Shown: in pieces, positions 17,510 through 26,546 of the stretch
Layout of the letters: every line of letters starts with the position of its first letter
Numbering within the stretch: position 1 is the first letter of the stretch
NCBI GenBank assembly: GCA_022600955.1
Contig: JAHZJK010000033.1
Location: 83,988 to 147,987 of the forward strand
Origin: Gammaproteobacteria bacterium
GTDB lineage: Bacteria; Pseudomonadota; Gammaproteobacteria; Steroidobacterales; Woeseiaceae
Length of the DNA stretch: 64,000 nucleotides
Direction: 5' to 3'
Made by a program: the position numbers and the translations under genes
Notes under the pieces: generated by a model
Told to the model about the DNA's origin: nothing
The model's database searches: none
The model's input: only the letters and a program-made list of their open reading frames with translations

Positions 17510-19180
17510 ATGAGCGAGACCGAAACACGGGACTTTATCCGCCAGATAATTCACGACGATCTGGAATCGGGCAAACACGACAGCATCGTGACGCGTTTCC
17601 CGCCGGAGCCGAACGGTTACCTGCATATCGGCCACGTCATGTCGATTTGCCTCAATTTCGGTGTCGCCGCCGAGACCGGTGGCAAGACCTACCTGCGATT
17701 CGATGACACCAACCCTGGACGGGAAAAGTCCGAGTACGTTGATGCCATCGAACGGGATGTGCGCTGGCTCGGTTTTGACTGGGACGAGCGCCTGACGCAT
17801 GCGTCCGACTATTTTGAGCGCCTGTATGAAGCGGCTGTGCGGCTGGTCGAAATGGGCGTTGCCTACGTAGACAGCCTGAGTGCGGATGAGATTCGCGAGT
17901 ATCGGGGTACGCTGACGGAAACGGGCAAGAACAGCCCCTATCGCGATCGCAGCGTGGCGGAGAATATTGACCTGCTGGGTCGCATGCGCGCCGGTGAATT
18001 TGCAGACGGCGAGCATTTGTTGCGGGCCAAGATCGACATGAGTTCGCCGAATATGAATCTGCGTGATCCCGCCCTGTACCGCATTCGACACATCACGCAC
18101 CAGCACGCGGGCGATGCGTGGTGCATTTACCCGATGTATGACTTCGCACACACAATGTCTGACGCATTTGAAGCGATTACGCATTCGTTGTGCACGCTTG
18201 AGTTTGAAGACCACCGGCCCTTGTACAACTGGTTCCTTGATCAATTGCAGCCTGAGCACCGTCCACGCCAGATTGAGTTTTCACGCCTGAACCTGGCTTA
18301 CGCCATTACCAGCAAGCGCAAACTCAATGCGCTGGTTGAAGAGCAGATCGTTAGCGGTTGGGATGACCCGCGCATGCCAACCATTGCCGGCATGCGCCGG
18401 CGCGGCTATCCCGCGGCCGCCTTACGCCAGTTCGTAAAACTTGGCGGTGTGACCAAGAAAGACAAACTCATTGAGATGGGTGTGCTCGAAAACTGCGTTC
18501 GGGAAGTCTATGGAGAAACCGCTGAACGACGCATGGCGGTCCTGAAGCCGCTCAAGATTGTTCTTAGCAATTATCCGGAGGGCCAGGTAGAGATGATGGA
18601 GGCGATGAATCATCCCGGAAACCCGGACATGGGTACTCGCGAAATGCCTTTTTCGCGTGAACTGTGGATAGAGCAGGATGACTTTATGGAGGAGGCGCCC
18701 CGCAAGTTTTTTCGTCTCAAGCCAGGTGGTGAAGTGCGCTTGCGGTTCGGCTACATCATTCGCTGTGACGAGGTCATAAAAAACGATGCCGGCGACGTGG
18801 TCGAGCTGCGTTGCAGCTATGACGCGGATACGCGCAGTGGCACGGGCAGCAGTGACCGAAAAGTTAAGGGTACGATTCACTGGGTTTCATGCGAACATGC
18901 GGTGCAGACTGACGTGCGGCTGTATGACCGGCTTTTTACAGAGGCCAATCCAAACTCGGCTGAGGACTTTCACGCAGTATTGAATCCGGGTTCGCTCGAA
19001 ACCGTATCAGCACAGCTCGAGCCAGCACTCGATGATCTTGAACCCGGAGTAGCGGTGCAGTTTGAAAGGCTGGGCTATTTTTGTCGCGATAGTGTTGACG
19101 GTCAGGCTATCAATCGTATCGTAACCTTACGAGACTCGTGGGCAAAACTCGAAAAACAGGCGATGCAGCAACAAAACTGA
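17510..19180 (+). CDS. glnS: Glutamine-tRNA ligase
   Basis: A 556-residue class I synthetase charging tRNA-Gln. HIGH is at residues 39-42 in PPEPNGYLHIGH, followed by RFDDTNPGREKSEYV, the KMSKS equivalent is ITSKRKLNALV, and the C-terminal beta-barrel anticodon domains follow. The start MSETETRDFIRQII matches the usual GlnS N-terminus; an in-frame ATG 36 bases earlier would fall inside the likely promoter. Presence of GlnS means glutaminyl-tRNA is made directly. It converges with the SAM hydroxide adenosyltransferase gene, with one base between stops. Confidence 0.97.
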   Translation: MSETETRDFIRQIIHDDLESGKHDSIVTRFPPEPNGYLHIGHVMSICLNFGVAAETGGKTYLRFDDTNPGREKSEYVDAIERDVRWLGFDWDERLTHASDYFERLYEAAVRLVEMGVAYVDSLSADEIREYRGTLTETGKNSPYRDRSVAENIDLLGRMRAGEFADGEHLLRAKIDMSSPNMNLRDPALYRIRHITHQHAGDAWCIYPMYDFAHTMSDAFEAITHSLCTLEFEDHRPLYNWFLDQLQPEHRPRQIEFSRLNLAYAITSKRKLNALVEEQIVSGWDDPRMPTIAGMRRRGYPAAALRQFVKLGGVTKKDKLIEMGVLENCVREVYGETAERRMAVLKPLKIVLSNYPEGQVEMMEAMNHPGNPDMGTREMPFSRELWIEQDDFMEEAPRKFFRLKPGGEVRLRFGYIIRCDEVIKNDAGDVVELRCSYDADTRSGTGSSDRKVKGTIHWVSCEHAVQTDVRLYDRLFTEANPNSAEDFHAVLNPGSLETVSAQLEPALDDLEPGVAVQFERLGYFCRDSVDGQAINRIVTLRDSWAKLEKQAMQQQN

Positions 19181-19181
19181 T

Positions 19182-19988
19182 TCAGGTTGTATAGCCGTTT
19201 GAAATAACCAGCGGTGCGCCTCGTTCCAGACCGAGACCCTCTGCTGCACTGCCTTCTGCCTTTGCTACTTCGACTACGCCGAATGAGTTTTTCAGTGCAA
19301 GTAACTGGCCGGGCTTTGCGCGCCCATAGGATGAGAGCATCGGTATCTCATGACCCGCGATACTCGCGACTGGCTCGTCAAACCCTGCGATCAGTGATTC
19401 GTCGATATTGCTGATCAGGTTGCCGAAAGCATCGATCGTGATAATGATTCCTGCGACCCGTTTTCCGGCCACATCCGGTTCGTCTACCCAGCCAGGCGTC
19501 CAGTCCTTCGCTGGATTGCCAGCTTGCGACAACGACAACCTGCCAGCGGCGAGTTCGGCCGCCACCGGTGCGAATATGTCTCGCCCGTGAAAGGTCTCGC
19601 TAGGCTGCGCAAGCTGCAAACTGCCAAGGCGCTCTGTATCCAGGGTCCAGACTCGTGATTGATCGCTGCTATCAAGCAGTGGTCCGAGCAGGCCGTTGTC
19701 CGGGGCGATAAAAATATGATCGTCATGCTCCACCAGCAGAATGTCTCGCTCGGTTCCAACGCCTGGGTCGACGATTGCCATGTGGATTGTGCCGCGCGGG
19801 AAGTACTTGTAGCTGCGACTGATCCAGAAACCAGCCTCGGGCGGCCAGTGCGGCGGAATATCGTGCGCGAGGTCGATGACGTGCGCGTCAGGGTTGCGAG
19901 TCAGTATGACACCGCGCATGACGGCGGCAAACGGCCCTTTATGGCCGAAGTCCGTTGTAATAGTGATGACGCCTGAGACTTTCAACAT
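19182..19988 (-). CDS. SAM hydroxide adenosyltransferase (DUF62 family)
   Basis: A 268-residue protein of the family that splits S-adenosylmethionine with hydroxide into adenosine and methionine; relatives are the fluorinase and chlorinase. Visible: TTDFGHKGPFAAVMRG at the N-terminus, DLAHDIPP, AIVDPGVGTERDILLV, the APDNGLLGPLL loop, and a C-terminal beta domain. It lacks an obvious halogenase-type insertion, so hydrolysis is the likely reaction. The start ATG 19988 has GGGAG before it; the frame extends 28 codons further up into the yhhQ end, which I do not accept. It sits 29 bases downstream of yhhQ on the same strand. Confidence 0.85.
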   Translation of the reverse strand: MLKVSGVITITTDFGHKGPFAAVMRGVILTRNPDAHVIDLAHDIPPHWPPEAGFWISRSYKYFPRGTIHMAIVDPGVGTERDILLVEHDDHIFIAPDNGLLGPLLDSSDQSRVWTLDTERLGSLQLAQPSETFHGRDIFAPVAAELAAGRLSLSQAGNPAKDWTPGWVDEPDVAGKRVAGIIITIDAFGNLISNIDESLIAGFDEPVASIAGHEIPMLSSYGRAKPGQLLALKNSFGVVEVAKAEGSAAEGLGLERGAPLVISNGYTT

Positions 19989-20017
19989 TGAGCTCCCGTT
20001 GTCTCTTCGGGATACTA

Positions 20018-20770
20018 TCAGGCCGACGTAGTCTCCGCCGGATGACGTTGACCGTAGGCGCGCTTCGCCCAATAGATAAAGACCGTGTCAATCATCGCGA
20101 TGCCGAGTTTGAAGACATACTTGGCGGCACCGAGTGCCAATGCGGTTCGCAAGTCGACAATGCCCCACCAGGCAACCAGCGAGTAGATCAACGTGTCTAT
20201 GACCTGCGAACCCATCGTCGAGAGATTGTTGCGCAGCCAGAGCCAGCGTTCGCCGGTTATTTGCTTGATCTTGTGGAACGCCCACACATCGAAACTCTGA
20301 CTGACGTAGTAGGCAAGAAGCGAGCCAAAAATGAAGCGCGGCGTAAAATTGACGATGGTTGCGAACGCATTGTGAATGCTGGCTGAGTACGCGGCTGTTT
20401 CGGGCTTGCTGCTTGGCAGATAGAGCAACGCGAGGCTGAGCATGAGCAGTACAATGACACTGACGGCAAAGCCCATGCGTACCGCTTTGTTTGCCTCGGC
20501 CTTGCCATAGTTTTCACTCAGTACATCTGTCGCGAAGAAAATACTCGAATAAAAAATGACTCCCAGGCTTGTCTGCAGCCCAAAAATGATCGTCAGTTTC
20601 GGGCCTTGCAGGTTAGCGAGAATAATCGCGGTCGCGATAGCAACCTGCAATCCTGCCTTGCCAAACAGGCGGTACAACACCACAGTTCCCGCGAGGTCGG
20701 CAAACAGCGTTGTCAGCCACAGCAGTTCCTGGTTAGCCGTAAAAAACTCTGCAACGCTGGCTGGGAACAC
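20018..20770 (-). CDS. yhhQ: Queuosine precursor transporter, YhhQ/VUT family
   Basis: A 250-residue inner-membrane protein with six or seven hydrophobic helices. Family motifs are visible: LANLQGPKLTIIFGLQTSLGVIFYSSIFFATDVLSENYG (read in parts) and a Trp-rich segment around WLWLRNNLSTMGSQVIDTLIYS. It imports preQ0 or preQ1 for queuosine modification; queA and tgt, the genes that use the precursor, are also in this window at 46.4-48.6 kb. The start is GTG 20770, 8 bases after the acyl-CoA dehydrogenase stop. The ribosome site is poor, so coupling to the upstream gene is likely. Confidence 0.88.
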   Translation of the reverse strand: MFPASVAEFFTANQELLWLTTLFADLAGTVVLYRLFGKAGLQVAIATAIILANLQGPKLTIIFGLQTSLGVIFYSSIFFATDVLSENYGKAEANKAVRMGFAVSVIVLLMLSLALLYLPSSKPETAAYSASIHNAFATIVNFTPRFIFGSLLAYYVSQSFDVWAFHKIKQITGERWLWLRNNLSTMGSQVIDTLIYSLVAWWGIVDLRTALALGAAKYVFKLGIAMIDTVFIYWAKRAYGQRHPAETTSA

Positions 20771-20778
20771 GCCGTCGC

Positions 20779-21885
20779 TCAGCTGGCGAGTTTATCGAGG
20801 TGCCAGTCGGCGCTACCGAACATGTGCCGGATGGCGGTCAGTCGCTTAAAGTAGTGTGCAACATCCAATTCCCACGTGACGCCCATACCACCGTGTATTT
20901 GCACTGCTTCCTCGCCAACCTGCTTTCCCGCCTTGCCGATCTGGTACTTGAGAGCGTTGATAGCCGCTGGGTCATCGGCGCATGTCATCGCGGCCCACAT
21001 CATGAGTGAACGACTCTGTTCACAAGCTGTGTACATATCGACCATTCGATGTTGCAAGGCCTGGAAGCTGCTAATGGGAACACCGAACTGGACTCGACTC
21101 TTGGCGTACTCGATAGTTTTTTCAGTCAGCACGGTCATGATGCCGACAGCCTCAGCACAAATGGCGAGAGTTGCATCATCAACCGCCGCCTTCAAAACCG
21201 CGTAGCCGTCATCCGCGTCGCCGATGAGCTCAAGCGCGCTAACGTCTTGTAGAGATATTTCGGCCGCACGCTGACCGTCGATAGTGGCGTAGTCGCGTAT
21301 TGAGATACCATCCGCGTCAGAAGCGACAGCAAATAGTGCTATTCCGGCTTCATTTGCCGGGTCGCCCGAGGTGCGCGCCGGCACGATAATCAGCTCCGCG
21401 TTGCCACCGTTCAGGACGTAACCCTTGTTGCCGTTCAGAATCCAGGCATCACCGTCCTGACGTGCCGTCGTCTCGACGTTGTTGATGTCATAGCGAGCCT
21501 GGGCTTCGAAAAAAGCCAATGCGCATTGTAACTCGCCAGCCATCATCGGCTGCAGCCATTTTTCTTTTTGCGCCGGGCTGGCTGCGCGCTTCAAAACGCC
21601 ACCGGCGAGCACAATATTGGCCAGGTAAGGCTCGACGACAAGCCCGCGTCCAACGCGTTCCATCACAACCATCATGTCGACCGGGCCGCCGTCAAAGCCG
21701 CCATCATCTTCGGAAAACGGCACCGCTGTCCAGCCGAGTTCCGCGAACGTTTGCCAGACCTGCTTGCTATAGCCTGTTTCGCTGTCTGAGTATTTTTGGC
21801 GTTGCTCGAAATCATAGTCGTTGGCGACGAATTTCTCGATGCTATCGGCCAACATTAACTGTACTTCATTCAAAGAAAAGTTCAT
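20779..21885 (-). CDS. Acyl-CoA dehydrogenase, small paralogue
   Basis: A 368-residue FAD-dependent enzyme of the acyl-CoA dehydrogenase family. The N-terminal helical part begins NFSLNEVQLMLADSIEKF, the middle beta domain includes ALAFFEAQARYDINNVET, and the C-terminal part contains the family segment ESAKSRVQFGVPISSFQALQHRMVDM (with AKSR for YAxxR) and HGGMGVTWELDVAHYFKR. It is paired with a second acyl-CoA dehydrogenase 10 bases upstream; such pairs often form heterodimers in which one chain binds FAD poorly, as in steroid side-chain or branched-acyl degradation. ATG 21885 is chosen because it matches the family start. Substrate unknown. Confidence 0.85.
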   Translation of the reverse strand: MNFSLNEVQLMLADSIEKFVANDYDFEQRQKYSDSETGYSKQVWQTFAELGWTAVPFSEDDGGFDGGPVDMMVVMERVGRGLVVEPYLANIVLAGGVLKRAASPAQKEKWLQPMMAGELQCALAFFEAQARYDINNVETTARQDGDAWILNGNKGYVLNGGNAELIIVPARTSGDPANEAGIALFAVASDADGISIRDYATIDGQRAAEISLQDVSALELIGDADDGYAVLKAAVDDATLAICAEAVGIMTVLTEKTIEYAKSRVQFGVPISSFQALQHRMVDMYTACEQSRSLMMWAAMTCADDPAAINALKYQIGKAGKQVGEEAVQIHGGMGVTWELDVAHYFKRLTAIRHMFGSADWHLDKLAS

Positions 21886-21895
21886 GTTTCCGGTC

Positions 21896-23098
21896 CTATA
21901 GTCCAAGCACGTGCTTGGCAATAATGTTTTTTTGAATCTCGTTAGAGCCGCCAAAAATCGACTGCTTGCGATTGTTGAAGTAGTTCAGTGCGGCCGTCGC
22001 CTGGTTGGTGTCGCCAACACGTTCTTCGTCCGGCAGATCAAGTACGAACTGGTCTCTCACATACGCCAGTCCATAGTAGCCAGCCGCTTCCATCTCAAGG
22101 CAGTCGATCGCTTGCAGCAACTCCGTCCCGGCAACTTTCAGTATTGACGATTCCGGACCAGGCGCCTTGCCGGCGGCCACGGATGCCAGCTTACGCAATT
22201 CGGTATATTCGAGTGCCTTCAGTTCGACTTCGGCAGCTGAGATACCGCGCATAAAGTTGCGGTCTTCGGCTAGTGGCGCGGCACCTCGAACCGATTTCTG
22301 CGCGCGCGAGCGCAGCCGCGACAGACGAAATTTGGAACGCGCAACGCCTGCGATATTTGTGCGCTCATGCTGCAACAGTACCTTGCCATAGGTCCAGCCC
22401 TTGCCTTCCTCTCCGACCAGGTTTTCTACCGGCACTTCAACATTGTCGAAGTGAATCTCGTTAACTTCGTGTTCGCCATCAAGCAGTACGATCGGTTTTA
22501 TACTGACACCCGGAGTTTTCATGTCGACCAGTATGAAACTGATGCCTTCCTGGCGCCTGGCGACGTCGCTGTTAGTTCGAACAAGGCAAAAAATCCAGTC
22601 CGCAAACTGACCGAGCGTTGTCCATGTTTTGGTGCCGTTAATGACGTAATGGTCGCCGCGCAAATCGGCGCGCGTCTTCAGGGATGCGAGGTCAGACCCT
22701 GCACCGGGTTCTGAATAGCCCTGACACCACCAGACGTTGGTTTGCAGAATGTCAGGCAGAAAGCGTCGCTTCTGTTCTTCGTTGCCATAGGTGTAAATGA
22801 TCGGGCCAACCATGTTGACGCCAAACGCCAGCACCGGTGGTGCGTTGGCGCGCGCACGCTCTTCGGCAAATATGTATTTCTGAACGGGACTCCAGCCCGT
22901 GCCGCCGTATTCCACTGGCCAGTTTTCTGCCAGCCAGCCCTTCTCATTGACTGCCTTGTGCCAGCGGATGAGGTCCTCGGGTTGCAGCGGAACACCTTCA
23001 TTCTGCATGCGCAGGATATCCTGAGGAAACTCATTCTCGAAGTAGTCGCGGACTTCTTTGCGAAACGCGACTTCTTCGGCGGAAAAGGTGACATTCAT
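21896..23098 (-). CDS. Acyl-CoA dehydrogenase
   Basis: A 400-residue acyl-CoA dehydrogenase with WLAENWPVEYGGTGWSPVQKYIFAEE (in parts), the FAD-contacting WCQGYSEPGAGSDLASLKT and TKTWTTLGQFADWIFCLVRT, and the C-terminal GGSNEIQKNIIAKHVLGL. The catalytic Glu region and ending are typical of the large subunit type that acts on branched, cyclic or steroid-derived acyl chains. It precedes the small paralogue in a two-gene operon, probably feeding electrons to ETF and then ETF-ubiquinone oxidoreductase, encoded at 36.9 kb. It diverges from moaA over a 99-base spacer. Confidence 0.9.
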   Translation of the reverse strand: MNVTFSAEEVAFRKEVRDYFENEFPQDILRMQNEGVPLQPEDLIRWHKAVNEKGWLAENWPVEYGGTGWSPVQKYIFAEERARANAPPVLAFGVNMVGPIIYTYGNEEQKRRFLPDILQTNVWWCQGYSEPGAGSDLASLKTRADLRGDHYVINGTKTWTTLGQFADWIFCLVRTNSDVARRQEGISFILVDMKTPGVSIKPIVLLDGEHEVNEIHFDNVEVPVENLVGEEGKGWTYGKVLLQHERTNIAGVARSKFRLSRLRSRAQKSVRGAAPLAEDRNFMRGISAAEVELKALEYTELRKLASVAAGKAPGPESSILKVAGTELLQAIDCLEMEAAGYYGLAYVRDQFVLDLPDEERVGDTNQATAALNYFNNRKQSIFGGSNEIQKNIIAKHVLGL

Positions 23099-23197
23099 AG
23101 CAATACCCGGTCGCTCAAATTGCGCCGAAGCATAGCAAAGATGGTGTTTCGCAGGTCAAAACTACCGTTAATCCGGTACTTGCTGCAAAATGCGACT

Positions 23198-24247
23198 ATG
23201 AGCTCAGAATCACTATCCACCCGGGCGTCCAGCAGCACTGCTGACGCGCTCGGACGACCGTTGCACGATCTGCGCATCTCGTTGCTCGATCAGTGTAATT
23301 TTCGTTGTCCCTACTGTATGCCGGAGGCGACGTTTAACTCAGATTATGAGTTTCTGAAGCGACAACAAAGACTTAGTCACGACGAGATTTTTCGGATTGC
23401 CGCCGCTGCGACGACTCTCGGTGTCAGCAAGCTACGCCTGACCGGTGGGGAGCCTTTGCTTGACAAAAATATCACGGGCTTGATCGAGAGGCTGGCGGCG
23501 CTGCCGGGAGTTGCGGACCTTGCCCTGACGACCAACGGCATGTTGCTCGAGCCAGTTGCGCAAAATCTGGCCGATGCCGGTTTGCACAGAGTGACCATCA
23601 GCCTGGACAGCGTTTCGACAGAAGTTTTCGCGAGCATGAGCGGTGCTCGTGGCGATCTGGATCGCGTACTCGCCGGCCTGGAAGCTGCAGCCAGCGCGGG
23701 CCTGGGGCCCATAAAGATCAACGCAGTAGTACAAAAAGGCGTCAACGACGATGGTGTACTCGACCTGTTGCAGCACTTTCGAGGCAGCGGCCACATCGTC
23801 CGACTGATTGAATTCATGGATGTCGGCAACCGTAATGGCTGGCGAATGGACCAGGTTGTTCCGTCCAGGGTGTTGCTGGAGCAGGTCGAGTCGCGCTGGC
23901 CTGTGCGACCGGTTGGCAAGAACTATCCAGGCGAAGTTGCTCGCCGCTACGAATATATTGACGGTGCCGGCGAAATAGGATTCATTTCCTCGGTGACCGA
24001 ACCGTTCTGTGGTGATTGCAGTCGTGCTCGATTATCGGCGGACGGCAAGTTGTATACTTGCCTGTTCGCGAACAAGGGCACCGATCTTCGTGAGTCGTTG
24101 CGCAGCGGTGCAGATGACCAGGAGATCACGGATATTCTTTCGAGCATCTGGCTGCAGCGAGCAGACCGGTATAGTGAATTGCGGCGGCCGGATCTTGCAG
24201 AGCATCACGTCCTGAAGAAAGTTGAAATGTACAGAATTGGTGGATGA
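23198..24247 (+). CDS. moaA: GTP 3',8-cyclase MoaA
   Basis: A 349-residue radical-SAM enzyme for the first step of molybdopterin synthesis. The N-terminal cluster motif is CNFRCPYC, followed by KLRLTGGEPLLDKN; the C-terminal second cluster is in EPFCGDCSRARLSADGKLYTCLF, and the protein ends in RIGG, the conserved GG tail needed for catalysis. An extra stretch of about 15 polar residues precedes the core. ATG 23198 was chosen as the first ATG at the family start; the frame is open far upstream. It opens the operon moaA-moaC-mobA-moaD-moaE. Confidence 0.95.
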   Translation: MSSESLSTRASSSTADALGRPLHDLRISLLDQCNFRCPYCMPEATFNSDYEFLKRQQRLSHDEIFRIAAAATTLGVSKLRLTGGEPLLDKNITGLIERLAALPGVADLALTTNGMLLEPVAQNLADAGLHRVTISLDSVSTEVFASMSGARGDLDRVLAGLEAAASAGLGPIKINAVVQKGVNDDGVLDLLQHFRGSGHIVRLIEFMDVGNRNGWRMDQVVPSRVLLEQVESRWPVRPVGKNYPGEVARRYEYIDGAGEIGFISSVTEPFCGDCSRARLSADGKLYTCLFANKGTDLRESLRSGADDQEITDILSSIWLQRADRYSELRRPDLAEHHVLKKVEMYRIGG

Positions 24248-24248
24248 C

Positions 24249-24725
24249 ATGAGCAAACTCAGTCACATAGACAGTGCTAACAGACCAACGATGGTTGATG
24301 TCAGTGAAAAGTCAGCAACCCTGCGTTTAGCGCATGCCCGCGCATGCGTCGAGTTGCCGGACGCTGTGCTCGCCGAGGTCAGTGGCGATGAAATAGCGAC
24401 CAGGAAAGGTCCGGTGTTTTCGACGGCGATCATTGCGGGTGTCATGGCAGCAAAAAGAACGCACGAGTTAATCCCGTTTTGTCACCCGCTTGGATTAACA
24501 AGTTGCAAGATCGCCATCGAGGTTCAGGACAATCTCGCGGTCGTCGACTGTCGCTGCAAAGTCGAACACAAGACCGGTGTTGAGATGGAAGCACTGACCG
24601 GGGCCAGCGTCGCCGCACTGACGATTTATGACATGCTAAAGGCTGTGTCTCATGACATCGTTATTCGCGACACCCGGTTGATAGCGAAGTCGGGTGGCAA
24701 AGAAGATTTCTCCCGTGACGCGTAG
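24249..24725 (+). CDS. moaC: Cyclic pyranopterin monophosphate synthase MoaC
   Basis: A 158-residue protein that, with MoaA, makes cyclic pyranopterin monophosphate. Signature segments: MVDVSEK, AAKRTHELIPFCHPLGLTSC (in parts) and GVEMEALTGASVAALTIYDMLKA with the catalytic Lys. ATG 24249 lies one base after the moaA stop, so translation is probably coupled. The end overlaps the start of mobA. Confidence 0.95.
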   Translation: MSKLSHIDSANRPTMVDVSEKSATLRLAHARACVELPDAVLAEVSGDEIATRKGPVFSTAIIAGVMAAKRTHELIPFCHPLGLTSCKIAIEVQDNLAVVDCRCKVEHKTGVEMEALTGASVAALTIYDMLKAVSHDIVIRDTRLIAKSGGKEDFSRDA

Positions 24726-25302
24726 ACCTGTTTACGGCCTTGTGCTGGCCGGCGGACAGAGTCGCCGCATGGGGCGCGACAAAGCGTTACTTGAACGTAA
24801 CGGGCAGACCCAGCTCGGCTATCTCATGCAAGTTTTGCGTCGCTCGTTGCAAAACGTATTCGTTTCCACACGCAGTGACCAGCAAGACGATACTGAACGC
24901 AGTCGCTACCCGCAGATTATCGATCGTTACGACGATATGGGGCCACTGGCCGGGATTCTGTCCGCACTCGAAGCGCATCCCGACGCAGACTGGCTGGTCG
25001 TTGCCTGTGATTTGCCGAATATTGAACAGGCCACCATAGAGAGTCTGTTGGAGCAACACGACGAACAATACCCGTTCACGGCCTATGTCAGTAGTCATGA
25101 CGGTCTGCCGGAACCATTGTGTGCCGTTTATCATCATGCAGCTGCTGACATTATCAGAGCGTTTTCCCGCGATGGCATCAACTGCCCACGCAAGATAATG
25201 ATTCGTTCGAATACGCAGCTGCTGCAGCAGCCAGACCCGCGTTCGCTCGATAACGTGAACACACCGGATGATTTGCGCGACAGTATTCTGGAAGCCAGCT
25301 GA
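24715..25302 (+). CDS. mobA: Molybdenum cofactor guanylyltransferase MobA
   Basis: A 195-residue nucleotidyltransferase joining GMP to molybdopterin to form the bis-MGD or MGD cofactor. The nucleotide-binding motif LVLAGGQSRRMGRDKALLE opens the protein, with DDMGPLAGILSAL and VVACDLPNI further on. GTG 24715 overlaps the end of moaC; an alternative GTG at 24694 adds seven residues. Finding mobA inside the moa operon suggests the cell's molybdoenzymes use the guanylated cofactor (DMSO reductase or formate dehydrogenase types). Its stop overlaps the moaD start. Confidence 0.9.
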   Translation: MTRRPVYGLVLAGGQSRRMGRDKALLERNGQTQLGYLMQVLRRSLQNVFVSTRSDQQDDTERSRYPQIIDRYDDMGPLAGILSALEAHPDADWLVVACDLPNIEQATIESLLEQHDEQYPFTAYVSSHDGLPEPLCAVYHHAAADIIRAFSRDGINCPRKIMIRSNTQLLQQPDPRSLDNVNTPDDLRDSILEAS

Positions 25303-25544
25303 TGAAAAGTATTACCGTTCGTTACTTTGCGCTGTTTCGTGAAAACGCTGGGGTGAGCGAAGAATCACTCCAGCTCGACGTCGAGACCGCGCTGGATGTG
25401 TTTGAACAAACACGTGACCGGCACGGTTCGAATGAGCCGCTTGGTCACTGCAAAGTGGCTGTCAATGATGAGATGGCTGACTGGTCGACGAAAGTCGCTG
25501 ATGGCGACAGCGTTCTATTGTTTCCACCGGTTGCCGGAGGCTGA
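25302..25544 (+). CDS. moaD: Molybdopterin synthase sulfur-carrier subunit MoaD
   Basis: An 80-residue ubiquitin-like sulfur carrier. It starts MKSITVRYFALFRENAG and ends FPPVAGG; the C-terminal Gly-Gly is the site of adenylation and thiocarboxylation. Length is normal. The start codon overlaps the mobA stop (TGATG) and moaE follows at once. Confidence 0.93.
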   Translation: MKSITVRYFALFRENAGVSEESLQLDVETALDVFEQTRDRHGSNEPLGHCKVAVNDEMADWSTKVADGDSVLLFPPVAGG

Positions 25545-25545
25545 C

Positions 25546-25995
25546 GTGTTTGCAATCTCAGAAGACAGTATCGATACATCCGAATGCCGTCGCATGATGT
25601 CCGATCATGCCGCAGGTGGTTTTTGCGTGTTTGAAGGATGGGTACGTAACGTTAATGAAGGTCGCACCGTGGATCGGCTGGAGTACGAAGCGTATGAACC
25701 ACTGGCGGTCAAAGAGGGTGAGAAAGTTCTTGCTGAAGCCCGGCAGCGTTTTCCGCATCTCAAGGCGACTTGCGTACATCGTACTGGGCTTCTTGATCTG
25801 GGCGACTGCGCGGTTTGGGTCGGTGTCGCAGCACCACATCGCGACGAGGCGTTCAGGGCGTGCCGCTACATTATCGATGAGATAAAAATTCGCTTGCCGA
25901 TCTGGAAAAAGGAACACTACACCGGCGGTGACTCTGACTGGGTCAATTGCGAACGGTGTGCTACGGTTGGTCGTCACACTGGTGCGGGAAACTGA
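25546..25995 (+). CDS. moaE: Molybdopterin synthase catalytic subunit MoaE
   Basis: A 149-residue catalytic partner of MoaD that inserts two sulfurs into cyclic pyranopterin. Visible motifs: GGFCVFEGWVRN, LEYEAYEPLA, HRTGLLDLGDCAVWVGVAAPHRDEAF (in parts) and the active-site lysine region LPIWKKEHYTGG. GTG 25546 is chosen because GGAGG lies at 25536-25540 and it falls one base after the moaD stop. The frame is open further up inside moaD, which is not used. Confidence 0.93.
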   Translation: MFAISEDSIDTSECRRMMSDHAAGGFCVFEGWVRNVNEGRTVDRLEYEAYEPLAVKEGEKVLAEARQRFPHLKATCVHRTGLLDLGDCAVWVGVAAPHRDEAFRACRYIIDEIKIRLPIWKKEHYTGGDSDWVNCERCATVGRHTGAGN

Positions 25996-25996
25996 T

Positions 25997-26458
25997 TTGC
26001 TCGTCATACGTTCAATTGAAGATGCCAAGGCACTCGAGGGTACGGAAGTTGGTCTCTCTGATTGGGCGGTAATTGATCAACACCGTGTTGACCAGTTTGC
26101 CGAAGCGACTGCTGACCATCAGTGGATTCACGTCGATACAGAGCGTGCGAAGCGCGAGATGCCTGACGGGAAAACCATCGCTCATGGCTACCTGACACTG
26201 GCGCTAATTCCTGCCTTGACCGGCAAATTTGTCGAATTCGAAAACCTTGCGCGTGCAATCAATTTCGGTCTCAACAAAGTCCGCTTCTATGCACCTGTCC
26301 CGGTAGGTTCTCGGTTACGCGGTCGAGCTACAGTGCTGCAGGCACGCAAGCGGGCAGGTGCTTTGTTGCTCACGTCCGAAGTACGTATTGAGGTTGAAGG
26401 CCACAAGAAACCAGCCTGCGTTGCAGAGACTCTGGGAATGTATTTCTTCGACGAGTAG
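25997..26458 (+). CDS. MaoC/NodN-like hot-dog dehydratase
   Basis: A 153-residue MaoC-type hot-dog protein of the NodN subgroup. The hydratase motif is recognisable in FAEATADHQWIHVDTERA (Asp-His pair) followed by KTIAHGYLTLALIP. Members hydrate enoyl-CoA or act on acyl-ACP. I take TTG 25997, directly after the moaE stop, as the start; GTG 25982 inside moaE is the alternative. Its place behind moaE seems to be operon convenience rather than cofactor synthesis; acyl-CoA enzymes nearby suggest lipid metabolism. Confidence 0.8.
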   Translation: MLVIRSIEDAKALEGTEVGLSDWAVIDQHRVDQFAEATADHQWIHVDTERAKREMPDGKTIAHGYLTLALIPALTGKFVEFENLARAINFGLNKVRFYAPVPVGSRLRGRATVLQARKRAGALLLTSEVRIEVEGHKKPACVAETLGMYFFDE

Positions 26459-26496
26459 CGAACCAGGCGGCGTGCGTGACCTTTCTGTAGCGAAGG

Positions 26497-26511
26497 CCGT
26501 CTAGAAGACGG
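26497..26511 (+). terminator. Small hairpin after the MaoC-like gene
   Basis: CCGTCT-AGA-AGACGG forms a six-pair stem 39 bases past the stop, possibly extended by a G-T pair. No T-run follows, so termination is only a suggestion. Confidence 0.25.
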
Positions 26512-26546
26512 TAAATCGATCAAAAACTCTAATTCAGGGGATTCTA

